Source: Saprospiraceae bacterium
GTDB taxonomy: Bacteria; Bacteroidota; Bacteroidia; Chitinophagales; Saprospiraceae
Direction of reading: 5' to 3'
NCBI GenBank assembly: GCA_028285085.1
Contig: JANQQI010000037.1
Location: 1-53,161, forward strand
Length of the DNA stretch: 53,161 nucleotides
In this document: piece after piece, positions 16,754-25,870 of the stretch
How the letters are laid out: each line of letters opens with the position of its first letter
How positions within the stretch are numbered: the first letter of the stretch is position 1
Program-made: the position numbers and the translations under genes
The notes under the pieces: generated by a model
Seen by the model: only the letters and a program-made list of their open reading frames with translations
What the model was told of the DNA's origin: nothing
Database searches by the model: none

Positions 16754-19700
16754 CTACCACTCCTCCAACGGCAAGTACAAATTGACCTGGGTACCATTGG
16801 CTTGACCGTCAGCATGCTTTAAATCAATGATTTCCAAACTCTTTTTTAATCCAAATGGCTGGTTGAGTAATTCTAATCGCTCGCGGGTCACATCCAGAGC
16901 CATCGATTGATGTTTTTTAGTCTTTCGCGCATTACGCTCCGCTGAGGCCGCACGCCCTACCCCATTATCACGAATGGTACACTGTAATTCTTGTGCATTT
17001 TCTTTTTTAAAAACCACTTCAATTTTCCCTTCTCGGTCCAAGTTTCCAACACCATGAATTACTGCGTTCTCGACAAAAGGCTGCAAGAGCATGGGGGGCA
17101 TCTGTACTTCCTCGGGATCCAAAGCCGAATCAATTTCAATGGAATAATTAAACTTCTTCCCCCGACTGTATTGTTCAATTGCCAAGTAATGATCTAGTAT
17201 CTCTCGCTCTTGTTCCAAACTGATGCGTTGGCTTCTAGAATGCTCCAAAGTCGCTCGCATCAATCGGGCAAATTTCGACAGCAACTGCCGGGCCTGTTCT
17301 CGTTCTTCGTTTAAGAAAAGCGACTGCACAGAATTGAGCGCATTAAAGATGAAATGTGGATTCATTTGTAGCTGCAGAGCCTTCTGCTCAAGTTGCAAGA
17401 CGGTATTCTCCAAAGCCAGACGCTCTTGTTCAATCTTCGCCTTGCGGCGCACTTGATTCAGTCTGGTCCTAAATATTAAAAGCATTAAGGCTAAAACGCC
17501 TAAAATCAAACTCGTGATGAACCACCAACGTTGCCAAAAAGGAGTAGCAATCGAGAATGGAATAACCAAAGGTGGATCGCTGACCACCATGTCCTCATTG
17601 TAGGCGCGCAGCATAAAGCGGTAGTCACCCGGTGAGATATTCGAATAGCTTACCGACTGGGTGGCACTCAGCGGAGACCAGTCCGCTTCCTGCCCTTCTA
17701 ATTTCCATTGGTAGCTAATCCCCCCGGGCTTGGATAGGTTGACTCCGGCAAAGGAAAAGCCAAGATGATTATCCTTGTAAGGCAAACGCAGTCCGGGCCG
17801 TAACCCTAGCCCCGGCAGTATCCAATTGGCGTAGGCCGTCTGTTCAAGCGGTTCATAGAATAAGCTAATACCGGTAATTTGAACTCGAGGAGGAGTCTCA
17901 TTCTTGCTAAGCTTACCGGGTAAATATTGCGTTAAACCATTGATTGTTCCAAACCAAAGATAGCCCTCGGGGTCGCGCATCACAGCATTTTGGCAAGTTT
18001 CCACGCCGTAGAAGCCTTCGGTCTGTCCAAAATGTCGTACGTCCTTAAAATTACCGGCTGCATCCAAAGCAATCCGATCTACGCCGCGACCGCAGCCGAC
18101 CCACAAGTAACCTTGTTTATCAAATTCAAGCAGATAAATATTGCTACTCGCTAAGCCCTCTTGTTCCGTAAAAGTTCTTATTGCTAAAGTGTCTTGTCCA
18201 GGCACAATACGACATACACCATAGCCTGCGGTTCCGATCCAGATATTACCCAGCGAATCTTCGGCAATACTGCGCACCTGATTCGAAGGGAGGCCATTTG
18301 TTTTATCAAAATTCTGAAAGTTCCCGTTTGAAAGATAACCAATACCCCGGTCCTTGCTGGCATACCAGAGTCGGCCTTGCCGATCCATGTGTAAGGCATT
18401 AATCTGTACGGAGGCGATCCCTTCCTTTCTACCATACTTTTTATAATCAACCACCAGCACTATGGAATCCTGTGTGTACAGAGAATCAATCAAACCTAGA
18501 GAGTCATTAAAAATCGGGATGCTTTTTTCAATCGTGAAAACCGTATCACGTGCCTTTAATCGAATGAGACCTTGAGAGGCACTAGCTATCCATAAATTTC
18601 CGGCGAGATCTTCCTCAAAATCGCGCGTCCAGTTCCCCAAAGGATAGCCGTTGCGATCTTTGATAAACTCAAACGTACTATCTTGCCAGGTTGAAATTCC
18701 TTGACCATTAGAGCCAAACCATAAGCGGCCGTTTCGATCACAGTACATCGCCTTGACCTTAGTGTCCGCAAAGCCTTCGGCCCGCCCAAAAAACTGCCAA
18801 CCGCTACTATCTAATCGGGCCAAACCATCATCGGCAGCAGCTGTCCAGAGTCGATCTAAGGTATCACGACAAAGAGCGTACACCAAGTTGTCGGCAGTCC
18901 GATTACTGATATTGTAATGTCGAAACAGCTGTCCGGAGTATTTACACAGGCCACCGCCCGAAGTGCCCAACCAGATATTCCCCCAAGCATCTTGGATGAT
19001 TTGTCGAATGTAATTATTGCAAAGGCCTTGATCGGCATTGAGATTGGTCAACGTACTATCTGCAGGATGCCAAATGGACAATCCATTATCTTGCGTTCCT
19101 ACCCAGACATTATCGTCTCGGTCCGTAAACAAAGTTCGAACGTAATTACTTGATAGGCCATCTTGGCTTTGTAGATAATCAAACCGTTTTCCGTCCCAGA
19201 TATTACAGCCACCTAAAGTGGCCAGCCAGATCCGGCCTCCACCATCCGAAGTGATGGCAAAAATTTCATCGGCATTAAGCCCATCCTGACGTGTCATTCG
19301 CTTCGCCCCGGAAGCGTTGAGCATGAAAGCTCCACGATTGGTACCGATCCACACATCTTTTTGGCCAGGCACCCTGTAAATGCAATTAATACGGACTTTC
19401 CCAATTTGTTGGTAAGTGGTTACTTGCTTTCCGTTGAAAACAAAAAGACCACGAGTAGTCCCGATCAGGAGTAAAGAATCCTGCCAAGGAGAAAATGCTG
19501 TAACGATCAGATTTTGCTGCGGATCGGGATCAAAATGTCGAAATTGTTTTCCATCGTAAAGATCAAAACCATTGCGGGTACCCACGCAAATTTGGCCCTG
19601 CCATTCCGCAAGTGCCTCAATATAATTGCCAGACAGGCCATCACGTTGACTGAAGTTCTGAAAACGTTGACCATCGAATTGACTTAGGCCTCCACCTTGG

Positions 19701-19873
19701 GTCCCCATCCATAAATGCCCTGAGGTTGATTGTAATAAGGCATAGACCTGAGATTGCGGCAGTCCTTCCGCTACGGAAAAGGATTGGAAATTGAATTGTT
19801 GAGCCATTGCCGTTCCAGATATTCCCAGGAAGAGCACCAAAATTAGCGGTCGTATAAATGCCGTGCTAGACAT
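16754..19873 (-). CDS. Propeller/Y_Y_Y sensor histidine kinase, LytS type
   Basis: A 1039-residue membrane sensor kinase. Signal peptide 1-24 (ending AMAQQ), then a long periplasmic beta-propeller made of many two-component-regulator propeller repeats of the form ...DGLSSNYVRTL...N.WVGT..NGL (about 28-660), a Y_Y_Y domain (about 700-772), one transmembrane helix (about 781-803), a short coiled coil, and a His_kinase/LytS module with phospho-His840 in LQMNPHFIFNALNS. The ATPase domain (about 935-1035) has IRDNGVG and a conserved N-box VENAVIHG. It lacks a receiver and must signal through the LytTR regulator encoded two genes downstream. First gene of the operon 19873 to 15432. The ligand is unknown. 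Confidence 0.95.
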   Translation of the reverse strand: MSSTAFIRPLILVLFLGISGTAMAQQFNFQSFSVAEGLPQSQVYALLQSTSGHLWMGTQGGGLSQFDGQRFQNFSQRDGLSGNYIEALAEWQGQICVGTRNGFDLYDGKQFRHFDPDPQQNLIVTAFSPWQDSLLLIGTTRGLFVFNGKQVTTYQQIGKVRINCIYRVPGQKDVWIGTNRGAFMLNASGAKRMTRQDGLNADEIFAITSDGGGRIWLATLGGCNIWDGKRFDYLQSQDGLSSNYVRTLFTDRDDNVWVGTQDNGLSIWHPADSTLTNLNADQGLCNNYIRQIIQDAWGNIWLGTSGGGLCKYSGQLFRHYNISNRTADNLVYALCRDTLDRLWTAAADDGLARLDSSGWQFFGRAEGFADTKVKAMYCDRNGRLWFGSNGQGISTWQDSTFEFIKDRNGYPLGNWTRDFEEDLAGNLWIASASQGLIRLKARDTVFTIEKSIPIFNDSLGLIDSLYTQDSIVLVVDYKKYGRKEGIASVQINALHMDRQGRLWYASKDRGIGYLSNGNFQNFDKTNGLPSNQVRSIAEDSLGNIWIGTAGYGVCRIVPGQDTLAIRTFTEQEGLASSNIYLLEFDKQGYLWVGCGRGVDRIALDAAGNFKDVRHFGQTEGFYGVETCQNAVMRDPEGYLWFGTINGLTQYLPGKLSKNETPPRVQITGISLFYEPLEQTAYANWILPGLGLRPGLRLPYKDNHLGFSFAGVNLSKPGGISYQWKLEGQEADWSPLSATQSVSYSNISPGDYRFMLRAYNEDMVVSDPPLVIPFSIATPFWQRWWFITSLILGVLALMLLIFRTRLNQVRRKAKIEQERLALENTVLQLEQKALQLQMNPHFIFNALNSVQSLFLNEEREQARQLLSKFARLMRATLEHSRSQRISLEQEREILDHYLAIEQYSRGKKFNYSIEIDSALDPEEVQMPPMLLQPFVENAVIHGVGNLDREGKIEVVFKKENAQELQCTIRDNGVGRAASAERNARKTKKHQSMALDVTRERLELLNQPFGLKKSLEIIDLKHADGQANGTQVNLYLPLEEW

Positions 19874-19933
19874 ATGGTGAAGATAAAGAATGTGTCGAAA
19901 AGATTATTTTTAAAATTTTTTATTTAACAAACA

Positions 19934-19964
19934 TTTATTTTTAAAACAATTTGATTTATTTTTA
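19934..19964 (+). promoter_or_regulatory. Candidate promoter of the radical SAM gene
   Basis: TTTA at 19934-19937, 19-nt spacer, then TATTTTTA at 19957-19964, one base off the Bacteroidota -7 consensus TAnnTTTG. The -7 box ends 5 nt before the ATG, implying a very short leader. Confidence 0.45.
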
Positions 19965-19969
19965 CATCT

Positions 19970-21016
19970 ATGACTTATTTGAAAGGACGTGGTGCACAGA
20001 TAAATCCAACGAATCGGTTTGACCATTTCGTTTACGATTCGAGTATTGAAAAAGACGATGATGATCCTATTCGAACTAAAATCATCGAAGTCCATCCCAA
20101 GACGATACTGAATAAAGTTAACAGTCCTGACATCCCTTTCAAGTATTCCCTCAATCCTTATCAAGGTTGCGAACACGGCTGTGTGTACTGCTACGCCCGG
20201 AATACGCATAACTATTGGGGGTATAGCGCAGGTCTAGATTTCGAGCAGAAGATTCTAGTCAAACTCAAAGCCCCCCAATTACTAGAGGACAAGCTCAAAT
20301 CCCCACGCTGGCAGGCTGTGCCAGTTATGCTTTCGGGCAATACGGATTGTTACCAGCCCGTAGAACGCAAACTCAATATCACCCGTCAAATTCTCGAGGT
20401 CTTTTGGCGATACCGCCACCCGGTGGGTATCATCACTAAGAATAGCTTGGTTTTGCGGGATCTTGACCTTTTGCAGCAGTTGAATGAGCACCAGCTCGTT
20501 CACGTTGCGATATCAATTACCAGCCTCGATGAGGCGGTCCGACAGTGGCTAGAGCCCCGTACCGCCTCCGCCCAAATGCGCTTGAAAACAGTAGAACAGC
20601 TAGTTGCTGCCGGCATTCCGACTACCGTAATGATTGCGCCAATTATTCCCGGCTTTAATGAACATGAGCTCTTACCCATCGCGGAGAAAGTCGCCGAACT
20701 GGGCGCCAGTGCCATTGGCTATACCATGGTTCGTCTGAACGGCGACGTAGCCACCATTTTTGAAGATTGGCTCCGTAAAACGCATCCAGATCGAGCGGAT
20801 AAAGTGTTACACAAAATCAACGCCTGCCACGGTGGCCAACTGGGAGATTCTCGCTTTGGTCAACGGATGCGCGGCGAAGGACAAATCGCACACATTATTA
20901 ATCAGCAATTTAAGCTGGCCAAGCGAAAATACTTTGCAGATCGAGCTCTGCCACCTTTCAATGTTGATCTTCACCAACATTTCAAAACCCCACAAATGAA
21001 GCTATTCCTGGATTAG
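19970..21016 (+). CDS. PA0069-type radical SAM protein
   Basis: A 348-residue cytoplasmic radical SAM enzyme of the PA0069 family (related to spore photoproduct lyase). The 4Fe-4S cluster ligands are Cys67, Cys71 and Cys74 in GCEHGCVYCYAR. It is preceded by NPYQGCEH, followed by LSGNTDCYQPVE and by ITKNSLVLRDLDLL, all typical of the family. The reaction is not established for this family; a nucleic-acid repair or modification role is a guess from the lyase relatives. It is transcribed alone, with a short-leader candidate promoter, and overlaps the pullulanase 3' end by 15 bp on the opposite strand. Start ATG at 19970. Confidence 0.88.
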   Translation: MTYLKGRGAQINPTNRFDHFVYDSSIEKDDDDPIRTKIIEVHPKTILNKVNSPDIPFKYSLNPYQGCEHGCVYCYARNTHNYWGYSAGLDFEQKILVKLKAPQLLEDKLKSPRWQAVPVMLSGNTDCYQPVERKLNITRQILEVFWRYRHPVGIITKNSLVLRDLDLLQQLNEHQLVHVAISITSLDEAVRQWLEPRTASAQMRLKTVEQLVAAGIPTTVMIAPIIPGFNEHELLPIAEKVAELGASAIGYTMVRLNGDVATIFEDWLRKTHPDRADKVLHKINACHGGQLGDSRFGQRMRGEGQIAHIINQQFKLAKRKYFADRALPPFNVDLHQHFKTPQMKLFLD

Positions 21017-22996
21017 CAATAAAGCTGAATTCCCGGATACCGAAGCCTTACTGCCTTTATGTAAGCCCATCCCCTCCTGGTCGATTTGACCATCTTTAAT
21101 AATCACTTGCCAATCTCCTCCGGGAATTTCAAATTCACGTGCTTCAAGGTTACCGTTGAACAACACTATAATATCTTTCCAACTATCTCCATTCGCGTTA
21201 TCCTTGATATGGTATGCCAGTGTATTTGTGCTCGGGCTACCCAAGAATTCAAGGTGCTCTTGCACTAAGGCCGTAGTAGGCATGCGAAAAGCAGGATGTG
21301 CTTTGCGCATGGCAATCAAGCCTTGGTAGTATTCAAAAACATCTTCGTGCTCAGTCTTCCAATTCCAGTTGATCTGATTAATCGAATCGGGTGAGTTATA
21401 CGAATTTTCTACTTTTTGCTTATGGCGTAACAATTCCACACCAGCGTGTAAAAATGGAACGCCCTGGCTCGTGAGGATAATCGTATTAGCTAATTTATGC
21501 ATTTTGATGCGTTGGGCCTCCGTAGCATCAGGGGCACTGATTAGCAAGCGATCCCAAAGCGTATGGTTATCATGGCAGGAAGCATAATTGATGCATTGTG
21601 ATGGTTCATTTGCCCAAGCGGCATTGGAATAATTGACTTTTTCGTAATCCAGCTGAGGATGATCGGTCGCCGCTACAACTCCAAATTTCACGCTTTCTTC
21701 TAACCCTTCTTGGCCACTGATAAACGCACGTGCATCGTGGGTAAATACGTGGCCTTTTACCCCATCGCGCATATCATCACTAAAAGCAGCGATACCTTCT
21801 AATTGCTTGGTGTGCTTTTTCAAAGCTCGATAAGGTTCTAGCAGAGGGCTATCACCCGCAGTCCATCCTTCTCCATAGATAAAAATCGTTGGATCTATTT
21901 CGTGTAAGGTCGAACTGATTTGATTCATGGTTTCAATATCGTGAATCCCCATCAGATCAAAGCGGAAGCCATCGATGTGATATTCTTCCACCCAATATTT
22001 TAGACTTTCCAACATAAATTTTCTCACCATCTCTCGTTCTGAAGCCACTTCATTCCCACAAGCGGATGCATCTGAAAAAGTACCATCGCGATTCAAGCGA
22101 TAGTAGTAACCCGGAGCCAAGCAATTAAAATTCGAGGTTTCCGTCGCCCCAGTATGATTATATACGACATCCATAATCACTCGCAAGCCGTTATCGTGCA
22201 AAGTCTGGATCAAGGTTTTGAATTCTTGAATACGGACACGGCCATCAGCGGGATCAGTGCTATAACTCCCTTCGGGAACATTGTAATTTTGCGGATCGTA
22301 ACCCCAGTTAAACTGTGGCTCATCTAAGCGCGACTCGTCCACAGAAAGGTAGTCAAATGATGGCAGCAAGTGAACATGAGTCACCCCAAGAGATTTAATA
22401 TGATCCAGGCCCGTTGCTTGCCCAGCCGGATTGGTTGTCCCCATTTCGGTCAAGCCTAAGAATTTACCCTTATGCTCAATCCCAGAAGAAGGATGCGTAG
22501 ATAAATCCCGCACGTGCAACTCATAGATAATAATATCGGTAAAGTTATCCAGTGGAGGTCTTTGATCGTTTTCCCAGCCTTCGGGATTAGTCTGAGCTAG
22601 ATCGATCACCATTGCTCGTTTACCATTGACCCCAACGGCCTTGGCGTAAGGATCTGGGACCTCGGGTAGCCAGCCTCCTTCGCGGAAAATTTGGAAGGTA
22701 TAGAATTTGGCAAGTAAGTCTCCTGGCATCGTTAATTCCCAAAGCCCATTTTCACGGGGATTCATCGGTTCTACCACATAGGACTCTCCGCCTTCACTTT
22801 GATCGTAAAAATTCATGTAAACGGTCTCCGCTTCCGGTACCCAAACACGAAAAGTCGAACTATCAGGCGTATAAGTTAAGCCCAAGTCCGTGCCCTCATA
22901 AAGGCCATATCTTTTAAATGGATTTTTATCTTTCATACCTAAAAAACAAGCCGAAAAAACAGTGACTGAAAAAACAACAAACAAGACAATTCTCAT
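21002..22996 (-). CDS. pulA: Type I pullulanase-like GH13 lipoprotein
   Basis: A 664-residue glycoside hydrolase of family GH13, pullulanase type I (hydrolysis of alpha-1,6 linkages in pullulan, amylopectin or glycogen). A lipoprotein signal (lipobox VFSACFL, Cys17) places it at a membrane, so extracellular or periplasmic starch debranching is likely. Order: CBM48-type N-terminal beta domain (about 40-140), the type I signature FNWGYDPQNYNVPEGSY, DVVYNHT, nucleophile Asp347 in GFRFDLMG, acid/base Glu376 in YGEGW, transition-state Asp476 in CHDNHTLWD, and a C-terminal beta domain. All catalytic residues are present. It has a good promoter at 23015-23045. Length is near the usual 650-700. Confidence 0.93.
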   Translation of the reverse strand: MRIVLFVVFSVTVFSACFLGMKDKNPFKRYGLYEGTDLGLTYTPDSSTFRVWVPEAETVYMNFYDQSEGGESYVVEPMNPRENGLWELTMPGDLLAKFYTFQIFREGGWLPEVPDPYAKAVGVNGKRAMVIDLAQTNPEGWENDQRPPLDNFTDIIIYELHVRDLSTHPSSGIEHKGKFLGLTEMGTTNPAGQATGLDHIKSLGVTHVHLLPSFDYLSVDESRLDEPQFNWGYDPQNYNVPEGSYSTDPADGRVRIQEFKTLIQTLHDNGLRVIMDVVYNHTGATETSNFNCLAPGYYYRLNRDGTFSDASACGNEVASEREMVRKFMLESLKYWVEEYHIDGFRFDLMGIHDIETMNQISSTLHEIDPTIFIYGEGWTAGDSPLLEPYRALKKHTKQLEGIAAFSDDMRDGVKGHVFTHDARAFISGQEGLEESVKFGVVAATDHPQLDYEKVNYSNAAWANEPSQCINYASCHDNHTLWDRLLISAPDATEAQRIKMHKLANTIILTSQGVPFLHAGVELLRHKQKVENSYNSPDSINQINWNWKTEHEDVFEYYQGLIAMRKAHPAFRMPTTALVQEHLEFLGSPSTNTLAYHIKDNANGDSWKDIIVLFNGNLEAREFEIPGGDWQVIIKDGQIDQEGMGLHKGSKASVSGNSALLLIQE

Positions 22997-23014
22997 ATAT
23001 CATTCATTTTGGCC

Positions 23015-23045
23015 CAAAAGTAGGGAATTCGAGCGGCTTCTTAAA
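23015..23045 (-). promoter_or_regulatory. pulA: Bacteroidota-type promoter of pulA
   Basis: On the minus strand TTTA (23045-23042), a 19-nt spacer, then TACTTTTG (23022-23015), an exact match to TAnnTTTG. The -7 box ends 18 bp upstream of the pulA ATG. Confidence 0.6.
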
Positions 23046-23050
23046 ACGAC

Positions 23051-23084
23051 CAAGCCTGTATCCCCGGAAAGAGATACAGGCTTG
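23051..23084 (-). terminator. Intrinsic terminator after the FG-GAP gene
   Basis: A 12-bp perfect stem (CAAGCCTGTATC, 23051-23062 with 23073-23084) and 10-nt loop, 31 bp after the stop of the FG-GAP protein. On the minus strand it is followed by GTCGTTTTAAG. It separates that operon from pulA, whose promoter starts just beyond. Confidence 0.75.
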
Positions 23085-23114
23085 AATGCATAAAATGGTA
23101 TAAAGCTCGACGTT

Positions 23115-25856
23115 CTACTGCACAATCAGCTTTTCACTAGCTGAATGACCATCAGCCGTAAATTGCAGCTGATAAATGCCTTTTGCCAAATCAGAAACAT
23201 CGATTTGAACTTGTTGACGTCCCGCCGTGCCTGCATGATTGATTTCACGGATTAGCTTACCGGTGATATCCATCAATCGAATATTCAAACGAATATCGGA
23301 TGAAGCTTGATAATCAACATTCACCAAATCAGTAGTTGGATTTGGGAAAACGTGAATACCACTAATTTTGTCACCTAATTCATCAACTGAGACCACTTGT
23401 ACATTCACGGGTACTCGGTCAGAAATACAAAGCACCTCTTCAGTTTCAACCAACCAATTATAAAAATAGTAGTAATACTGGCCACCAAAAGAAGAAGTTG
23501 TCACTTCACCAACTTCGCCAATAGGATAAGGATATTCTACTTGTCCGGCATTACGGAACAAAGAAGATTGAGGACAACGTAAAGACCAGTTATTACCGAC
23601 CGTCACATCAAAGTCAAGCGTAATTTCCTGCTGACCATAAATAAGGTCGAAATCATTTTGGGCCACGACAATCCCATTTGCATTTACTAATTGAACGGTT
23701 CTAACTCCTTCATTTGAATCCTCAGGAACGTAGACCGTGACTTTCTTAATCGTAAATGGCTCGTAGGCATTAAACAAGCTAAATCCACCAGAGGTGGGTA
23801 GGCCTCCAGAACCATTATTATCAAGTTTACCTCCGATCTGTTGTTGCCCGGGGTAAATATTGTGAGATTCTACGTAGAAAGTAGATTGGTCATTCACAAT
23901 TGGTGTTTCAAAGCTATTGCCCATGCCCAAAGTCGCTCCACCAGCAGCCTGGTCATACCACATCAAGCCATTACCTGTTGCGTTAATCACTGCAGTACCC
24001 GGCTCGGGGATATTAACATCTGTAACTTCTGGTGCAGGTGCAGCAAGAACATCAACCTCAACCGCTTCTGAGGTCAATTGATCATTAGAACACTGTGCAT
24101 CAATAGAAACGGTAATTGTGCCGCTTTCTGTCACCTCTACACTTTGGTCGCTTGCATTATTATACGACCACTGGTAATTCAGTCCCGGACTACTCGTCAG
24201 AGTAACACTTTCACCTTCACAGAATACGAGATCGCCATCGACTTCAATAACAGGTGGTAAGTCTTGTGCTTCGGTGATTACAACAGTATTAGAAACAGAT
24301 ACACATTCTTCTGCGTCCATCATCACAGCCGAATAAATACCCGGCTCGTCAACGGTGATGGAAGCCATTTCCATTCCATTGGACCACATGTATGAATCAA
24401 ATCCGGCAGGAACACTTAGAGTGGTTGTCTCTCCCGGGCATAATGAAGTATTACCATCTACAGTAACGACACTAGGTGGTAAGAAACAGTCTGATTCAGG
24501 AATGACGTGAGTCGTATTAATTTCGATATCATTGATAATCGTGACCATACCCGATGGCCAGCGAACGATAAGCTGATCAATGGAAGTCGCCTCACCAATA
24601 CCGAAATGTACGGTTAAGCTACTCATCGGGCTAAAGGACTCTCCAGCACGTACTTCTCGAATTTGCATCCCCCAATCACCGTGAATCTCGACTCTGGCAC
24701 CGATGCCATTTTTATTACTGATAATTCCCTCGGTGACGACCTTAACCCAGTTATTATCGTTGCCATCATTGATCCAAAGATTATTGTTGCTGATGACATC
24801 TAGAAATCCATCGTTATTGAAATCGCCGATACCACCATCATTAAAAGGCAGGTCCTGCCCCGTAAAGGTTAAATCACCATTATTCAGATAAAGCTCCTGG
24901 CCTAATTCTGAAAAAATATCAACGAAACCATCATTATCGAAATCTCCAGAGGCATTTTCCCAAGCCCCGAGGTCGGTAGCATCAATTCCGGTATCATCAA
25001 TGATATCCGTAAAAATGCCGTTCTCATTGGTCAAAAAGCGATTTTTGAAATCATGATTTACGATGAAAGCGTCAAAATCACCATCGTTATCAAAATCTTC
25101 AAATACAGTGGCCCAAGATTGTGCATTATCATCCATATTGATCATCGTACCAACTTCGGTAAAAGTGCCATCTCCATTATTGCGATACATCAAATTGGTC
25201 CGCTCAATATCTCCTGGCGACGAACCACCACGACATTTGGTAATATAAAGATCAATATCCCAGTCATTGTCATAGTCGACCCAAATCGCGGCGTAGTTTC
25301 CCGGAAGATCTGCGGTTTCGATAAGTGATTGATCTAGGATCAAATTGCCCGCACCATCATTACGATAAGGGTGACTTTGATCTATATCATGGCAAACGAA
25401 GGCATCAAGATGACCATCATTATCGATATCCGCTAAAGTCGTCCGCTGAGAGAAGATATACTCTGGGTGTGCATCTTCAGTGTAAGCAGTCCCGGTATTA
25501 TTAGACATCACAAAAGATACGGCATTCCCATCCCCAAAAAGTAAATCATTATACCCATCACCGTTGATGTCCCCGGCACACATACTCCAGGAAGGATAAT
25601 TATCAAAATCAATGTCGAAACTCGTTTGAGTGAAGGAACCATCGGGTTGTTGATAATCAATAGACATCCCATCGGTGGTGATACGAACGACATCATCAAG
25701 ATGGTCTCCATTCATATCTACAGCACAATCCTCGTAGGAGAATAAGATACTGCCGCCAAGTAAATCGCCTTGATTAGTAAAGCTTACTTGAGCATAGCTA
25801 GTCAGCAATGCCAAACTAAATAAGCTAGTAAATAGGTAAATCTTTTTCATAATCAT
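23115..25856 (-). CDS. FG-GAP/ASPIC-UnbV surface protein with Ig-like domains and T9SS tail
   Basis: A 913-residue secreted protein. Signal peptide 1-22 (ending SYAQV). Residues about 30-380 are FG-GAP/VCBS beta-propeller repeats with Ca-binding loops of the form D.NGDG..D and D.DNDGD.D. Residues about 385-460 are an ASPIC/UnbV (CRTAC1-type) domain (GARVEIHGDWG, VHFGIGEA, IVRWPSG). Two or three Ig-like/PKD-like modules follow (SLCPGETTTLSVP, FCEGESVTLTSSP). The last 80 residues (HVFPNPTTDLVNVDY, ending SEKLIVQ) are a type A T9SS sorting domain. It is the second gene after the multiheme cytochrome, only 14 bp apart. Function unknown; CRTAC1-type proteins bind Ca and probably protein or glycan partners. 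Met3 (25850) is an equally good start. Confidence 0.88.
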   Translation of the reverse strand: MIMKKIYLFTSLFSLALLTSYAQVSFTNQGDLLGGSILFSYEDCAVDMNGDHLDDVVRITTDGMSIDYQQPDGSFTQTSFDIDFDNYPSWSMCAGDINGDGYNDLLFGDGNAVSFVMSNNTGTAYTEDAHPEYIFSQRTTLADIDNDGHLDAFVCHDIDQSHPYRNDGAGNLILDQSLIETADLPGNYAAIWVDYDNDWDIDLYITKCRGGSSPGDIERTNLMYRNNGDGTFTEVGTMINMDDNAQSWATVFEDFDNDGDFDAFIVNHDFKNRFLTNENGIFTDIIDDTGIDATDLGAWENASGDFDNDGFVDIFSELGQELYLNNGDLTFTGQDLPFNDGGIGDFNNDGFLDVISNNNLWINDGNDNNWVKVVTEGIISNKNGIGARVEIHGDWGMQIREVRAGESFSPMSSLTVHFGIGEATSIDQLIVRWPSGMVTIINDIEINTTHVIPESDCFLPPSVVTVDGNTSLCPGETTTLSVPAGFDSYMWSNGMEMASITVDEPGIYSAVMMDAEECVSVSNTVVITEAQDLPPVIEVDGDLVFCEGESVTLTSSPGLNYQWSYNNASDQSVEVTESGTITVSIDAQCSNDQLTSEAVEVDVLAAPAPEVTDVNIPEPGTAVINATGNGLMWYDQAAGGATLGMGNSFETPIVNDQSTFYVESHNIYPGQQQIGGKLDNNGSGGLPTSGGFSLFNAYEPFTIKKVTVYVPEDSNEGVRTVQLVNANGIVVAQNDFDLIYGQQEITLDFDVTVGNNWSLRCPQSSLFRNAGQVEYPYPIGEVGEVTTSSFGGQYYYYFYNWLVETEEVLCISDRVPVNVQVVSVDELGDKISGIHVFPNPTTDLVNVDYQASSDIRLNIRLMDITGKLIREINHAGTAGRQQVQIDVSDLAKGIYQLQFTADGHSASEKLIVQ

Positions 25857-25870
25857 TGATCTTTCGAGGA

